From: Flammeovirga sp. EKP202
Lineage (GTDB): Bacteria > Bacteroidota > Bacteroidia > Cytophagales > Flammeovirgaceae
NCBI RefSeq assembly: GCF_014534745.1
Contig: NZ_JACVVP010000015.1
Span: forward strand, 103,036 to 167,035
Reading direction: 5' to 3'
DNA length: 64,000 nt
Each line of letters opens with the position of its first letter. Position 1 is the first letter of the stretch. The position numbers and the translations under genes are program-made. Below the pieces are notes generated by a model. The model was not told where the DNA came from, did not search any database, and saw only the letters and a program-made list of their open reading frames with translations. Shown here piece by piece: positions 41,482-50,445 of this stretch.

Positions 41482-41692
41482 AACTTAAAAGATTAATCGA
41501 TAACAAACAGGATCAATAAAGATTAATGTTCCAACGTGAAATGAATGATAAACTATAATTGAAGTATTCGCTGTTTACTCTATAGTTAAATGATAATTAC
41601 CTTTTATAATGATCTATTTGTTATCGTTTTTCTTCGTAAATGGAAATTTTAACAATTTAACTTCGTAAATATGGTACAATTATATAAACAAA

Positions 41693-41707
41693 TTGCTATA
41701 TTAGCAA
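41693..41707. promoter_or_regulatory. Palindromic operator TTGCTA-N3-TAGCAA in the divergent gap
   Basis: Perfect 15-bp palindrome, TAT centre, 97 bp upstream of the plus-strand lipoprotein start (41804) and 212 bp upstream of the minus-strand gene (41481). The rest of the 322-bp gap shows no gene and must carry the promoters of both. Confidence 0.8.
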
Positions 41708-41803
41708 CGTTGTCGGTAAAATTATTGATTTTACTATTATAAAAGAAAGTTTCTGTTGGAATACAATGTCTCTGTTTACATTGATTTTTTAATTAATATT
41801 AAA

Positions 41804-42724
41804 ATGAAACGAATTAGTATATTACCATTACTTATTATGGCAGGTAGCATTTTCACCTCTTGTGATAATGAAGAAAGCCTACCAACACGACCAGCATCTG
41901 TTACTTTAGAAGGAGAGAGTCTTTTTAATGTTGAAAATGTAGGTGATACTGTTAACTCTTTTTTTACAGCAAAATTTGACGGAACTCCTCCTCATGATTT
42001 CGTATACCAAGATTCAAAAGGAAATGAGTACACTTTTCATGCTGCTGAAAGTCGTATTTATGAAATTCCTGTTGTTACGAATGTCTCTTTAACTTTTACA
42101 CCCATTTCTACTTCGGGAAAGGCTGGTACTGGTGAAGTAGAAGGAAGTGCACAAGTATCAATCGCAAGTGAAATTGGACAGGTTCCATTTTCGTACACTG
42201 GATATGTTCAATCTTTTAAAGGTAGTAATGCGGCTGAGTGGTTTACCAATCCTGATGAAGCACACGTTGATGATAGATTGAAAGTAAGAAATCATAAAAA
42301 TGATATCGTTCATACTCTGCTAGTCATTAATCTAAATGACCTTGGTGAAATCTCAGATGAGAATAAAATTATTCTTTCTATCTATGGAGGTATGGAAGAG
42401 GGAAAAAACGCTCCTATTAATTTGGCTATTTCAGGAATTGCAGAAAAAATTGAAGCAGGTACATTATACGATGATGTAGTGGCCATTGAAGATCAATTTG
42501 AATTAATTGCTGAAGATGAATTAGTTTTTGATGTTGGAGAAATGAAACGTATGAGCTATGAAATCACTGATTTCTTAAAAACGAGTCAAAGTAACGGTAA
42601 AGAATATGTTACCATCAAATTAAGTGATACTAAACAAAATGCTAAGCCATTTATTTTACACACTCAATTTGAAACAGACGCCAACTTAAAATCATTCAGT
42701 TCATTAGTTGGACTTGTAGAATAA
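41804..42724 (+). CDS. Lipoprotein, putative surface glycan-binding protein of the PUL
   Basis: Start taken at 41804 (MKRISILPLL...), giving 306 residues with lipobox FTSC (Cys20); the frame extends 16 codons upstream without signal character. The N-terminal half (about 25-150) looks like beta-sandwich or Ig-type sequence; the C-terminal half (DEAHVDDRLKVRNHKNDIVHTLLVINLNDL ... EMKRMSYEITDFLK) has the rhythm of DNRLRE/CBM96-type carbohydrate-binding modules. I am not sure of this match. It has its own operator copy and lies next to PUL enzymes, so a role as a SusE/F-like surface glycan-binding protein is plausible. It is followed by a terminator and then a sulfatase on the same strand. Confidence 0.7.
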   Translation: MKRISILPLLIMAGSIFTSCDNEESLPTRPASVTLEGESLFNVENVGDTVNSFFTAKFDGTPPHDFVYQDSKGNEYTFHAAESRIYEIPVVTNVSLTFTPISTSGKAGTGEVEGSAQVSIASEIGQVPFSYTGYVQSFKGSNAAEWFTNPDEAHVDDRLKVRNHKNDIVHTLLVINLNDLGEISDENKIILSIYGGMEEGKNAPINLAISGIAEKIEAGTLYDDVVAIEDQFELIAEDELVFDVGEMKRMSYEITDFLKTSQSNGKEYVTIKLSDTKQNAKPFILHTQFETDANLKSFSSLVGLVE

Positions 42725-42743
42725 TAATCAGTTAAATCTCAAT

Positions 42744-42776
42744 AAAACCCATGTAGTTTTTACTTGGGTTTTTTTT
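42744..42776 (+). terminator. Intrinsic terminator between lipoprotein and sulfatase
   Basis: Stem AAAACCCA / TGGGTTTT with a 13-nt loop followed by a T-run, 20 bp after the lipoprotein stop and 26 bp before the sulfatase start. The sulfatase has no operator of its own, so read-through of this hairpin probably sets its level. Confidence 0.75.
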
Positions 42777-42801
42777 AAGTCTTTTCGATAATAATTATTT
42801 A

Positions 42802-44370
42802 ATGATGAAAAAAATATACATCCTTTTAATCATCTCTTGCTCAATTCTGGGATGGGGATGCAACAAACAAACTTCAAAGTCGAATGCTAACACAATTAAG
42901 AAACCTAATATTGTCTTAATTTATCTAGATGATCTTGGCTATGGTGATATTAGTGTTAATGGTGCTAAAGGGTTTACCACTCCAAATATTGATTTCCTTG
43001 CAAAAAATGGTGTGAATTTCACTAATGCTTACGCCTCTTCTGCCACTTGTACTCCTTCAAGATATGCACTCATGACAGGGCAATACCCTTGGAAGAAAAA
43101 GGGCGCACATATTCTATCTGGTACAGATCCTTTGCTTATTGATACTACTCAAATCACTCTTCCTAAAATGCTGAAGAAAGAAGGGTATCAAACTGCAATT
43201 ATCGGGAAATGGCATTTAGGGTTGGGACAAGGTGAAAAGAACTGGAACGAGCATATTTCTCCGGGTCCGAATGAAGTTGGATTCGATCAATCTTACATCA
43301 TGGCAGCAACTCAAGATCGTGTGCCAACAGTTTATATTGAAAATGGTGATGTGGTAGGGCTTGATCCTAATGACCCTATTGAGGTCAATTATAAAAAGAA
43401 TTTTGAAGGACAACCTACAGGGAAAAAGAACCCAGAATTAACGACCATGAAATGGCATCATGAGCACAATAATACCATTATTAATGGTATTCCAAGAATT
43501 GGCTATATGAAAGGTGGTCAATCTGCACTTTGGAGTGATGTTGATATGGCAGATCATTTCTTGGGTAAAGTAAAAGATTATATCAAGACAAATTCTTCCA
43601 AAAAGCAGCCCTTTTTCTTGGCTTATACCATGCAACAGCCACATGTTCCAAGAACTCCTCATCCAAGGTTTGTAGGTAAATCTGGAAAAGGACCAAGAGG
43701 AGATGTGATTTTAGAAGCGGATTGGTGTATTGGAGAGTTAATGAAAACTATTCAAGAAGCAGGTATTGATGAGAATACGTTGATTATTCTATCGTCTGAT
43801 AATGGTCCTGTTCTCAACGATGGATATTACGATGATGCAGTAGAGCTTTTGGGTGATCACGACCCTGCCGGAGGTTTAAGAGGTGGAAAATACTCTCTTT
43901 TCGAAGCAGGTACTCATGTTCCATTTATCACGTACTGGAAAGGACAAATTCAGCCACTAGCTTCCAACGCCTTAGTGTGTCAGTTAGATCTTTTTGCATC
44001 GTTGGCTACTTTGGTGGGAAGTGAAGAAAAAGCAGCAGATTCTGAAAATGTTTTAGATGCATTTATGGGGAATTCAGAAGAGGGACGCCAAAATTTAGTC
44101 ATTGAAGCCACATCTAGAACTGCATTTAGAAAAGGAAATTATGTTTTAATCCCCCCTTACAAAGGTGGAAAAATTAACAAGAAAGTCAACATAGAGTTAG
44201 GCAATAGTAAAGAAATAGCTCTTTATGATCTAAAACTCGACCCTTCTCAAAGTAAAAATATTGCTTCAGAAAATCCTCAGCTTGTCAAAGAATTATATGA
44301 TGAATTCAAGGCAATCAGAGGTGAAGATAAAAAGCATAAATTTGAATTAGAACAGACTACTTATAATTAG
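42802..44370 (+). CDS. S1-family sulfatase, lipoprotein (paralogue of 58620-60173)
   Basis: 522 residues with lipobox GWGC (Cys20). Signature CTPSRYALMTG, formylglycine Cys83; Thr in the second position is less common than Ser or Ala but still fits the S1 rule. IYLDDLGYGD, GKWHLGLG and LSSDNGPVLNDG supply metal ligands. It is very similar along its whole length to the sulfatase at 58620-60173, sharing long identical blocks such as HISPGPNEVGFD and MAATQDRVPTVYIE. The two probably attack the same sulfate, but only this copy is near an operator. It is followed by a strong terminator. Confidence 0.93.
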   Translation: MMKKIYILLIISCSILGWGCNKQTSKSNANTIKKPNIVLIYLDDLGYGDISVNGAKGFTTPNIDFLAKNGVNFTNAYASSATCTPSRYALMTGQYPWKKKGAHILSGTDPLLIDTTQITLPKMLKKEGYQTAIIGKWHLGLGQGEKNWNEHISPGPNEVGFDQSYIMAATQDRVPTVYIENGDVVGLDPNDPIEVNYKKNFEGQPTGKKNPELTTMKWHHEHNNTIINGIPRIGYMKGGQSALWSDVDMADHFLGKVKDYIKTNSSKKQPFFLAYTMQQPHVPRTPHPRFVGKSGKGPRGDVILEADWCIGELMKTIQEAGIDENTLIILSSDNGPVLNDGYYDDAVELLGDHDPAGGLRGGKYSLFEAGTHVPFITYWKGQIQPLASNALVCQLDLFASLATLVGSEEKAADSENVLDAFMGNSEEGRQNLVIEATSRTAFRKGNYVLIPPYKGGKINKKVNIELGNSKEIALYDLKLDPSQSKNIASENPQLVKELYDEFKAIRGEDKKHKFELEQTTYN

Positions 44371-44406
44371 TTTAGAATTTTATACAACTACACTAAACAA
44401 ACAACT

Positions 44407-44442
44407 TGGCTCCCGGTACTTTTACCGTGGAGCCATTTATTT
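44407..44442 (+). terminator. Intrinsic terminator after sulfatase
   Basis: Stem TGGCTCC-CGGTA / TACCG-T-GGAGCCA with a 4-nt loop and a T-rich tail (TTTATTTTT), 37 bp after the stop codon. Confidence 0.85.
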
Positions 44443-44456
44443 TTAATGACCAAATA

Positions 44457-44885
44457 CAATGTAAACTAAATTTTCGTTAATTAATATAGTTCCTTTTATG
44501 ATGGATAAATGGTAGTACAGTGTGGTTCTTGAGGACTTTGCAATGCAATGTCCCTACAAAACTTCATTAAAAAAAATTATAAAGAAATACTTTTATTTTG
44601 CTCTGTAATCAGGCAATCATTTAGTAGTATCTAAATCGGCCTTGAAGGGAAAAGGGTTAAGAATTTCATGTATTGAGCCGTTAAAAATGATTTTTTTGTT
44701 TGAGCCTTAGCGAGTTTAAAATCATTTAGGCGATAGAAATGGAATTTAGCTTTTGGCTTCTAAGCCTTTAATTTTTTGCTTCGTTTTTGTTTCAAGACAA
44801 AAATGAAAAAGGAAGTTTGAAAGTAGATCCTATAATTACTTGTAGAAGGGTTAATTGAAAGTTGAAGATAATTTAGATTACAATG
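44457..44885. repeat. Intergenic MITE-like repeat, copy c (~430 bp)
   Basis: Left end CAATGTAAACTAAATTTTCGTTAA, right end TTGAAGATAATTTAGATTACAATG. Between them lie a GGAC...GTCC hairpin (44533-44553) and the full central body (GGCCTTGAAGGG to GAAAAAGGAAG) in the same orientation as copy b. It fills most of the gap between the two plus-strand sulfatases. Confidence 0.75.
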
Positions 44886-44976
44886 TGCTAAATCAAACCG
44901 TTTGGAAACATGATAAAACCTCACTGACATTTTTGATGTATTGGTTTGCTTATTGTTTTAGATTGAATTATTTTTA

Positions 44977-44991
44977 TTGCTATTATAGCAA
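44977..44991. promoter_or_regulatory. Palindromic operator TTGCTA-N3-TAGCAA upstream of sulfatase
   Basis: Perfect 15-bp palindrome, TTA centre, about 88 bp upstream of the sulfatase start at 45079. The position lies outside the repeat element c that ends at 44885. Confidence 0.8.
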
Positions 44992-45078
44992 TTTATTCTT
45001 TGAGAGTTAAATGATGCTTTGTAAGCATACCACATTCTAGGATAAAAAGCTAGTTACTATTCAATAACAAACAATGAG

Positions 45079-46989
45079 ATGAAATTTATCTTTAAACTCC
45101 TTTTGGTAAGTACCCTCTTTTATGGGTGTAAAACTTCCACTCCAACCACATCAAAACCAAATATACTTTGGATTACCATTGAAGACACTTCCCCACAATT
45201 TATTGGATGTTATGGTAATGAAAATGCACATACTCCCACCATTGATCAACTAGCGGAAGAAGGTGTTCGTTTCACCAATGCTTTTTCAACAGGTACGGTG
45301 TGTTCACCAAGTAGAAGTACATTAATTACAGGAGTTCGAACTTTTGAGATGGGCACTGGCAACCATAGAAGTTCTTACCCTATCCCTTCTGAAATTCATG
45401 GCTTTCCCTATTACATGAAAGAGGTGGGCTACTACGTCACCAACAATGCAAAAACAGATTATAACCTTAGAAATGGGAAAGCATTTATTAAAGATGCTTG
45501 GAATGAAAGTTCTAAAAAAGCAGGCTGGTGGAATAGAAAAGAAGATCAACCTTTCTTTGCTGTCTTTAATTTTGAAGACTCGCATCAGTCTCGAACCATG
45601 ACTAACCCTTATTCATGGTATACTGAGAAAATTTATAACAAACTCAATGAGGAAGAGAAAATTGATGAGGATGCATTCAACATGCCTCCTATTTATAAGG
45701 ACACTCCTGAGATGCGTAAACAGTTTGCGAGAGTTTACAATTCAATCTCAATGACAGATAAAAAAATTGGACATCTTCTTGAGAGACTTAAAAAGGACGG
45801 TTTAAAGGAAGAGACAATCATTTTCTTTTTTGCTGACCATGGAGAAGGAATGCCAAGAGGGAAAACGAACGGTATTGACTATGGTTACCGCGTTCCTTTT
45901 GTGGTGTGGTTCCCTGAAAAATACAAACACTTATCCCCTTGGGAAACCAATGGCGGTGTTACAGACGAACTCATTAATTTTGAAGACCTTGCCCCAACAC
46001 TTATTAATTTAGCTGGAGGAAAACTACCTCAACATCTCAAAGGTAGAATACTTATAGGAGAGCAGCGTTCTGAAGAAAAAGAGCTTATTACCTTATCTTC
46101 TGACAGATCCGATAACGGTATTGATTTAGTAAGAACGGTAACTGATGGAAGATATATTTACTCTAGAAATTTTATGCCTTTCATTCCTCAACAACGCTAT
46201 ATCCGTTACATGGAAATTTCAGAGATAATAAATCAAATGCGTATTGATTTAAAAGGTGATCAATTAGATTCTCTTCAAAAAAGTATATTCGAAGCAAGAC
46301 CGAAAGAATACCTTTTTGACATTCAAAATGATCAGTGGGAAACGCATAACCTTGCTGATGACCCAGCTTACAGCCAAATCAAAGCAAAGATGAAAGAACA
46401 TTTAAAAACTGATTTGTTAGAGCGAAGAGATGTGATGTTTTTACCTGAATATGAAATCGCTAAAATATCAGAAACTGGAACACCTTATGAGTTTCGGTTG
46501 GATAAAGTAAAATACCCTATTGATGACATTTTTGACATTGCCTTTCTTTCTGGCGAACAAACGGATAAAGCATTAAAAACACAATTACAGTTTTTAAATA
46601 GTACTGATTCGATTGAAAGATATTGGGCTATCTTGGGTCTTAGAAGTCAACCGAAAAATAAAATCTTTCCTTACAAAGAAAGTCTTCTTAAATCTATACA
46701 TGACCAATATCCTCCTGTATCTATTATTGCTTCTGTTATCGCTTATGACCTTTATGGAGACAGTGATGCAAAAGCAAAATTGATAGACTATTGCCTAAGT
46801 GAGAATATGCAAGAGGCTTTACTTGTTATCAACCTGATGAACTATTTAAATGTTGATCAAAAAAGCCCTTTTATTCCAACCATGCAGAAGGTTTACGAAC
46901 TTAAGAGAGAGTATAATGTAAAAGTAGCTTCGTTAGACTTTTTGGGAAGCCTTGGGGTAATCGAAAATAACTACAACAATAAAACTTAA
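45079..46989 (+). CDS. S1-family sulfatase with C-terminal helical extension, lipoprotein (paralogue of 18847-20775)
   Basis: 636 residues with lipobox FYGC (Cys17). Signature CSPSRSTLITG, formylglycine Cys75. The metal motif is ITIEDTSP (Glu-Asp) and the second pair is in FFADHGEG. It shares the full layout of the sulfatase at 18847-20775: the GNHRS segment after the signature, the TDKKIG helix, the LERRDVMFLP segment near 450, and an extra C-terminal helical, HEAT-like region of about 180 residues. The two are diverged, so they may act on different positions. It stands alone in its unit with its own operator copy and a small repeat element 11 bp after its stop. Confidence 0.91.
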   Translation: MKFIFKLLLVSTLFYGCKTSTPTTSKPNILWITIEDTSPQFIGCYGNENAHTPTIDQLAEEGVRFTNAFSTGTVCSPSRSTLITGVRTFEMGTGNHRSSYPIPSEIHGFPYYMKEVGYYVTNNAKTDYNLRNGKAFIKDAWNESSKKAGWWNRKEDQPFFAVFNFEDSHQSRTMTNPYSWYTEKIYNKLNEEEKIDEDAFNMPPIYKDTPEMRKQFARVYNSISMTDKKIGHLLERLKKDGLKEETIIFFFADHGEGMPRGKTNGIDYGYRVPFVVWFPEKYKHLSPWETNGGVTDELINFEDLAPTLINLAGGKLPQHLKGRILIGEQRSEEKELITLSSDRSDNGIDLVRTVTDGRYIYSRNFMPFIPQQRYIRYMEISEIINQMRIDLKGDQLDSLQKSIFEARPKEYLFDIQNDQWETHNLADDPAYSQIKAKMKEHLKTDLLERRDVMFLPEYEIAKISETGTPYEFRLDKVKYPIDDIFDIAFLSGEQTDKALKTQLQFLNSTDSIERYWAILGLRSQPKNKIFPYKESLLKSIHDQYPPVSIIASVIAYDLYGDSDAKAKLIDYCLSENMQEALLVINLMNYLNVDQKSPFIPTMQKVYELKREYNVKVASLDFLGSLGVIENNYNNKT

Positions 46990-46999
46990 TAGATAATTA

Positions 47000-47127
47000 A
47001 GTTGTAAACTAAAATTATCATCAACTTTCAATTGATATTTATATAAGCTTTTTATGTTCTACTGATCATCAGAAATCTCCTGATTTCTATACACCATAGA
47101 TATTCGAAAACTTGGTTTTCGTTGTTT
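47000..47127. repeat. Intergenic MITE-like repeat, short copy d (~125 bp)
   Basis: Left end TTGTAAACTAAAATTATCATC, right end CGAAAACTTGGTTTTCGTTG; between them only the hairpin CAGAAATC-tcct-GATTTCT remains. It looks like a minimal internal-deletion form of the family. Confidence 0.6.
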
Positions 47128-47147
47128 AAATAGTTGCAATCATTTTA

Positions 47148-47191
47148 TAGTTCTTCCATCGGGTAATACAGAAAAACCGATGGAAGAACTA
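47148..47191. terminator. Strong hairpin between convergent genes
   Basis: Perfect 15-bp stem TAGTTCTTCCATCGG / CCGATGGAAGAACTA, 14-nt loop, just after the PLD-like gene stop on the minus strand. The plus side is followed by a modest T-run (GTTTTATTG), so it could serve the plus-strand sulfatase as well. Confidence 0.65.
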
Positions 47192-47199
47192 CTTCAGTT

Positions 47200-48309
47200 T
47201 TATTGTTGCAAAATGGTCTCTAACCAAACTTTATACTCCGCAATAATAGAAGCGTGCTCTAATTTTAAAATCACTTCATTATTGTATCTCAAAGACCTTG
47301 ATCTAAAATTATGAGCACCCGTCCATACTGCACTGTTTTCGCCATCTTCAATTAAGATCGTTTTGTTATGAATTGATCTTGCACTAATCCATTTTACAGT
47401 ACAGTTTTCATAATTTGCAGCCCATTCATTGAGTGTCTTTTCCCATGAAACATCCAAGTTGTCTGTCCTTGACGGAGGAGCCATGATATTTAAGTTTGTA
47501 CCTTGATCAAGTAAAGCTTTAAGAGTTGATTTTAAAGTGGGACGATCATCTTCCCATTTTGAATTCATGATAGTCACTACCGCTGAACTACTTACACCAG
47601 CAAAAATATCAACAGCAATATCGCCTCCAGTGATTTTGGGTAAAAAACCTACAGTTGCTTCTCCATATTCTTCCCATTCAAAAGTCCACTCTCTTAACTT
47701 CTTTTCAGTATGTGCTACTACCATATCATCATAATTTGCTACGAAAGCATTGTATAAACCTTCATCAGCCAACATCACCATGTCTTGATATTTTGGGTTA
47801 TCACTGGAAGTGAAATTATAACTTGTCTGTAATACGATATTTCTTCTTATTGAATCAGAAGTCGCTATACCCGAACTCAACAAGTATTTATTATGATTGA
47901 TTGATTTTGAAGAAAGGTAGTTGTTATATCTTAAAAAAGTAGTCACACTATCTTGTAATAGTTTCGTGGTATAATTGTTCACAACATCAATATCCAACAT
48001 AACATGCACTTCTACTCCTCTTCTCATCGCTTCTAATAAACGGTCTCTAATTGTACCCGTAGAAAACTTAAAAAGATTGACATGTATGGTTTCACCGCTT
48101 GGAGTTGCATCAATAATGTTATTTACATTTTCATAATAAATGCTTGATGATTGTTTTAAGTCTTCATCCGTAGGAAGTACAGTAATGGGAAATTCCTCAT
48201 CAAAAGTAAAAGTATGAACAGGAATTTCAGGAATCTCCGTACTGATTGTATCTGAAACTTCACACGAGAAAAAGAAAAATGGAAGAAAGAGAAGGAAAAG
48301 ATGTTTCAT
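47200..48309 (-). CDS. Phospholipase-D-like (HKD-type) lipoprotein
   Basis: 369 residues with lipobox FFSC (Cys16). Two HxK motifs are clear: HNKYLLSSG with H139 and K141, and HNKTILIEDGE with H314 and K316. Each is followed by the usual downstream element (TSYNFTSSD; WTGAHNFRSRSL...NNE). This gives a complete two-half PLD active site. PLD-like proteins act as phosphodiesterases on lipids or nucleic acids; the lipobox puts this one on a membrane surface, where nuclease or lipid work is possible. It has no operator and is convergent with the sulfatase, so it is probably outside the sugar regulon. Repeat elements lie on both sides. Confidence 0.85.
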   Translation of the reverse strand: MKHLFLLFLPFFFFSCEVSDTISTEIPEIPVHTFTFDEEFPITVLPTDEDLKQSSSIYYENVNNIIDATPSGETIHVNLFKFSTGTIRDRLLEAMRRGVEVHVMLDIDVVNNYTTKLLQDSVTTFLRYNNYLSSKSINHNKYLLSSGIATSDSIRRNIVLQTSYNFTSSDNPKYQDMVMLADEGLYNAFVANYDDMVVAHTEKKLREWTFEWEEYGEATVGFLPKITGGDIAVDIFAGVSSSAVVTIMNSKWEDDRPTLKSTLKALLDQGTNLNIMAPPSRTDNLDVSWEKTLNEWAANYENCTVKWISARSIHNKTILIEDGENSAVWTGAHNFRSRSLRYNNEVILKLEHASIIAEYKVWLETILQQ

Positions 48310-48367
48310 TAGTTTAGAAAGAATTGATTTGATCTACTTATTATCAGTCAATCGTTTTAATACTCTG

Positions 48368-48650
48368 CATCATTAAGTTATCGTCAACTACAAAAAAATG
48401 TCTTCCTATTATGACAAGATACTACTTCCAAGCTTCCTTCTTCTTCATTTTTGTCTTGAAACAAAAACGAAGCAAAAAATTCAAGGCTTAGAAGTCAAAA
48501 GCTAAATTTTACTCCTTTCACCTAAATGATTTTAAACTCGCTGCTGCGCTCAAACAACAAAATCATTTTTAACGGCTCAATACATAAAATTCTTAACGCT
48601 TTTCCCTTCAAGGCCGAAGGAAGTACTGCTAAATAGAAAGTGAGTCAACT
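48368..48650. repeat. Intergenic MITE-like repeat, copy e (degenerate left end)
   Basis: A weak left end (CATTAAGTTATCGTCAAC) is followed by the full central body: CTTCCTTCTTCTTCATTTTT, the TTTTTGT/ACAAAAA stem, the AATGATTTT/AAAATCATT stem and CTTTTCCCTTCAAGGCCGA. Same orientation as copies a and f. The right terminus is not recognisable; a fragment like the family's CCGAACCAC block reappears near 48910, beyond a second inverted-repeat element, so the copy may have been split. Confidence 0.65.
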
Positions 48651-48717
48651 GTTTATCTTGTAGAATTCTAATGATGTTAGGGGTTGTTTTAATACCTATT
48701 TTTTTATTTTCATATCG

Positions 48718-48863
48718 CAAGTGTTAAGCCGATAGGCGTCACTTGTGATGATAAATTGGCGAAGTCTCCCGACTTCGAAATGAATAAAAGTGTAGTATTT
48801 ATAGTCGAAGTCAGGAGACTTCGTCAATGAGTAGTTCCAAGTAACGCTCGCACTTAACACTTG
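48718..48863. repeat. Second type of inverted-repeat element with nested palindromes (~146 bp)
   Basis: Outer ends CAAGTGTTAAG and CTTAACACTTG are perfect inverted copies, and similarity continues inward (GATAGGCGTCACTTG against CAAGTAACGCTCGC). Inside is a second inverted pair, GGCGAAGTCTCC-GACTTCG and CGAAGTC-GGAGACTTCGTC, and each half is itself palindromic. It is unrelated in sequence to the TTGTAAACTAA family and has no coding potential. Confidence 0.65.
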
Positions 48864-48975
48864 AAACAGGGTGATTTTTTATCACAATAATAGGTTTTGC
48901 AACAGTCCCTTCCGAACCACAAAAAACGATATATATTACAGATTATTAATGCTGATATAAGGTTATTATTCAGAT

Positions 48976-49016
48976 AAAAAGAAAGGAATAAAGCACCGAA
49001 GTACTTTATTCCCTTT
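48976..49016 (-). terminator. Intrinsic terminator after the TonB receptor/beta-helix operon
   Basis: Stem GGAATAAAG / CTTTATTCC with a 10-nt loop, followed on the minus strand by CTTTCTTTTTATC. It lies 24 bp after the stop of the beta-helix lipoprotein. Confidence 0.75.
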
Positions 49017-49039
49017 GATATTAGTATTGCTACTACACA

Positions 49040-50416
49040 TTATTTAGTACCAAACGCACCAATGTATGAAGCTGAATTTGGAACTGAGAAATTCTTTCCA
49101 GCTACAGAGATTGACTTGTACATAGGAACTACCTGATCAGAACCTGCATCTTTAGCAGCAGCAGTTGCTGATAAGTGGAAGTCATATTGTGCCCAATCAT
49201 CAAACTTCACTGTTTCGATTGGCGTATAGAAAGCCTCTTCACCTTCGATTGCTTCGATTTTGAATGCTTCAACGTTGAAGTTTACGAAACCAGGCTTACC
49301 TGTAGTGATAGAAGATTCAGATACTGTTTTTAACACACCGTTGCTTGGAGCAAACTCATTTTGGATAATGTCATTGTAACCATAGTAGAATTGGTTTCCA
49401 ATTGTAGTGTTTTCCATATCTACGTTTGTGTCACCTGTTTCAGGATCTCCAACGATACGAACACCATAACGGCAGTTAACGATGATGTTATTGAAAACTT
49501 TACCTCTTGCACCTTCTTCAATGTTTACAGAACCACCACGGCCTGATTTTGATCTTCTCCAACCACCAGAAACGATTGTGTTGTTGTAAGCGTTGATGTT
49601 CGTTTGAACAGCAGCTCCATTTTTGTTAGACCACTTAGGACCGTTTGTAGCAATGTGGTAGAAAAGGTTGTAAGCAATATCACCAGTAGTACCTGCTTTG
49701 ATGTTTAAAGCTTCACCACCTGTAGCACCGATAAACGCGAATACGTTGTTGTAGAATGAAACTTGACCACCTTCAGGACGGAATGCGTCATCTACCATAT
49801 ATGCAATTGTAGAGTTGTGAACAACTACTTTAGTCTCAGAGTTTTCAGAGTAGAAACCATATGATGGATCACCTACTTCAAAACCTAATTCTCTTTGGAT
49901 AGAGATGTGCTCATCTGTTAAGATACCGTTAGCAAATTCCATTACAACGTGATCTAAAACGAAAGTTTTTGCTGTAGAAGTACAGATAAAACCACCCCAA
50001 GCTTGTAAGTTGAAGATGTTTGCTTCAGTTCTGTCTGCTGTAGGAACAGTAAAATAGATAGGGTCTTCAGCAGTACCTAAAGCGTGTAAGTTACCATCGA
50101 TGATAAATTCCGGAGCAACATCTTTATCTGCTAAAACTTTTACACCTGGCTCGATTGTTAAAGTAACACCTTCTTTAATTACAACGTGATTGCCAAAGTT
50201 TACAGTGATACCTGCAGCCCAAGTTTCATCTTGAGTGATTTCATATACTTCAGTGATCGTAATGTCTTCAGCCTCTTCTTCCTCAGGAACAATTGGATTG
50301 TCAACATCTGGATCATCATTATCCAAAATATCAGTGTCTTCGCTACATGATACCACAACGAATAGTGTAGAAAGGATCAAAAGACCTTTTACAAGTAAAG
50401 AGTTAAAAGTTTTCAT
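49040..50416 (-). CDS. Parallel beta-helix lipoprotein paired with a TonB receptor
   Basis: 458 residues with lipobox VVSC (Cys24) and an acidic linker (DDPDVDNPIVPEEEEAED) after it. Residues about 60-420 show the short repeating beta-strand rhythm of right-handed parallel beta-helices (VTLTIEPGVKVLAD, NNTIVSGGW, VFNNIIVNCRYGVRI, MENTTIGNQFYYGYNDI). No catalytic motif is recognised. It follows the TonB receptor by 29 bp and is closed by a terminator, the same order as SusC-SusD, so it may be the surface binding partner of that receptor. Codon use differs from its neighbours: AAC, ATC, TTC, GGT and GCT dominate, which is the pattern of highly expressed genes. The ligand is unknown and could be a metal-chelate, peptide or glycan. 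Confidence 0.8.
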   Translation of the reverse strand: MKTFNSLLVKGLLILSTLFVVVSCSEDTDILDNDDPDVDNPIVPEEEEAEDITITEVYEITQDETWAAGITVNFGNHVVIKEGVTLTIEPGVKVLADKDVAPEFIIDGNLHALGTAEDPIYFTVPTADRTEANIFNLQAWGGFICTSTAKTFVLDHVVMEFANGILTDEHISIQRELGFEVGDPSYGFYSENSETKVVVHNSTIAYMVDDAFRPEGGQVSFYNNVFAFIGATGGEALNIKAGTTGDIAYNLFYHIATNGPKWSNKNGAAVQTNINAYNNTIVSGGWRRSKSGRGGSVNIEEGARGKVFNNIIVNCRYGVRIVGDPETGDTNVDMENTTIGNQFYYGYNDIIQNEFAPSNGVLKTVSESSITTGKPGFVNFNVEAFKIEAIEGEEAFYTPIETVKFDDWAQYDFHLSATAAAKDAGSDQVVPMYKSISVAGKNFSVPNSASYIGAFGTK

Positions 50417-50445
50417 TTTGAACTTAAAAAATTGATTTGAATAGA

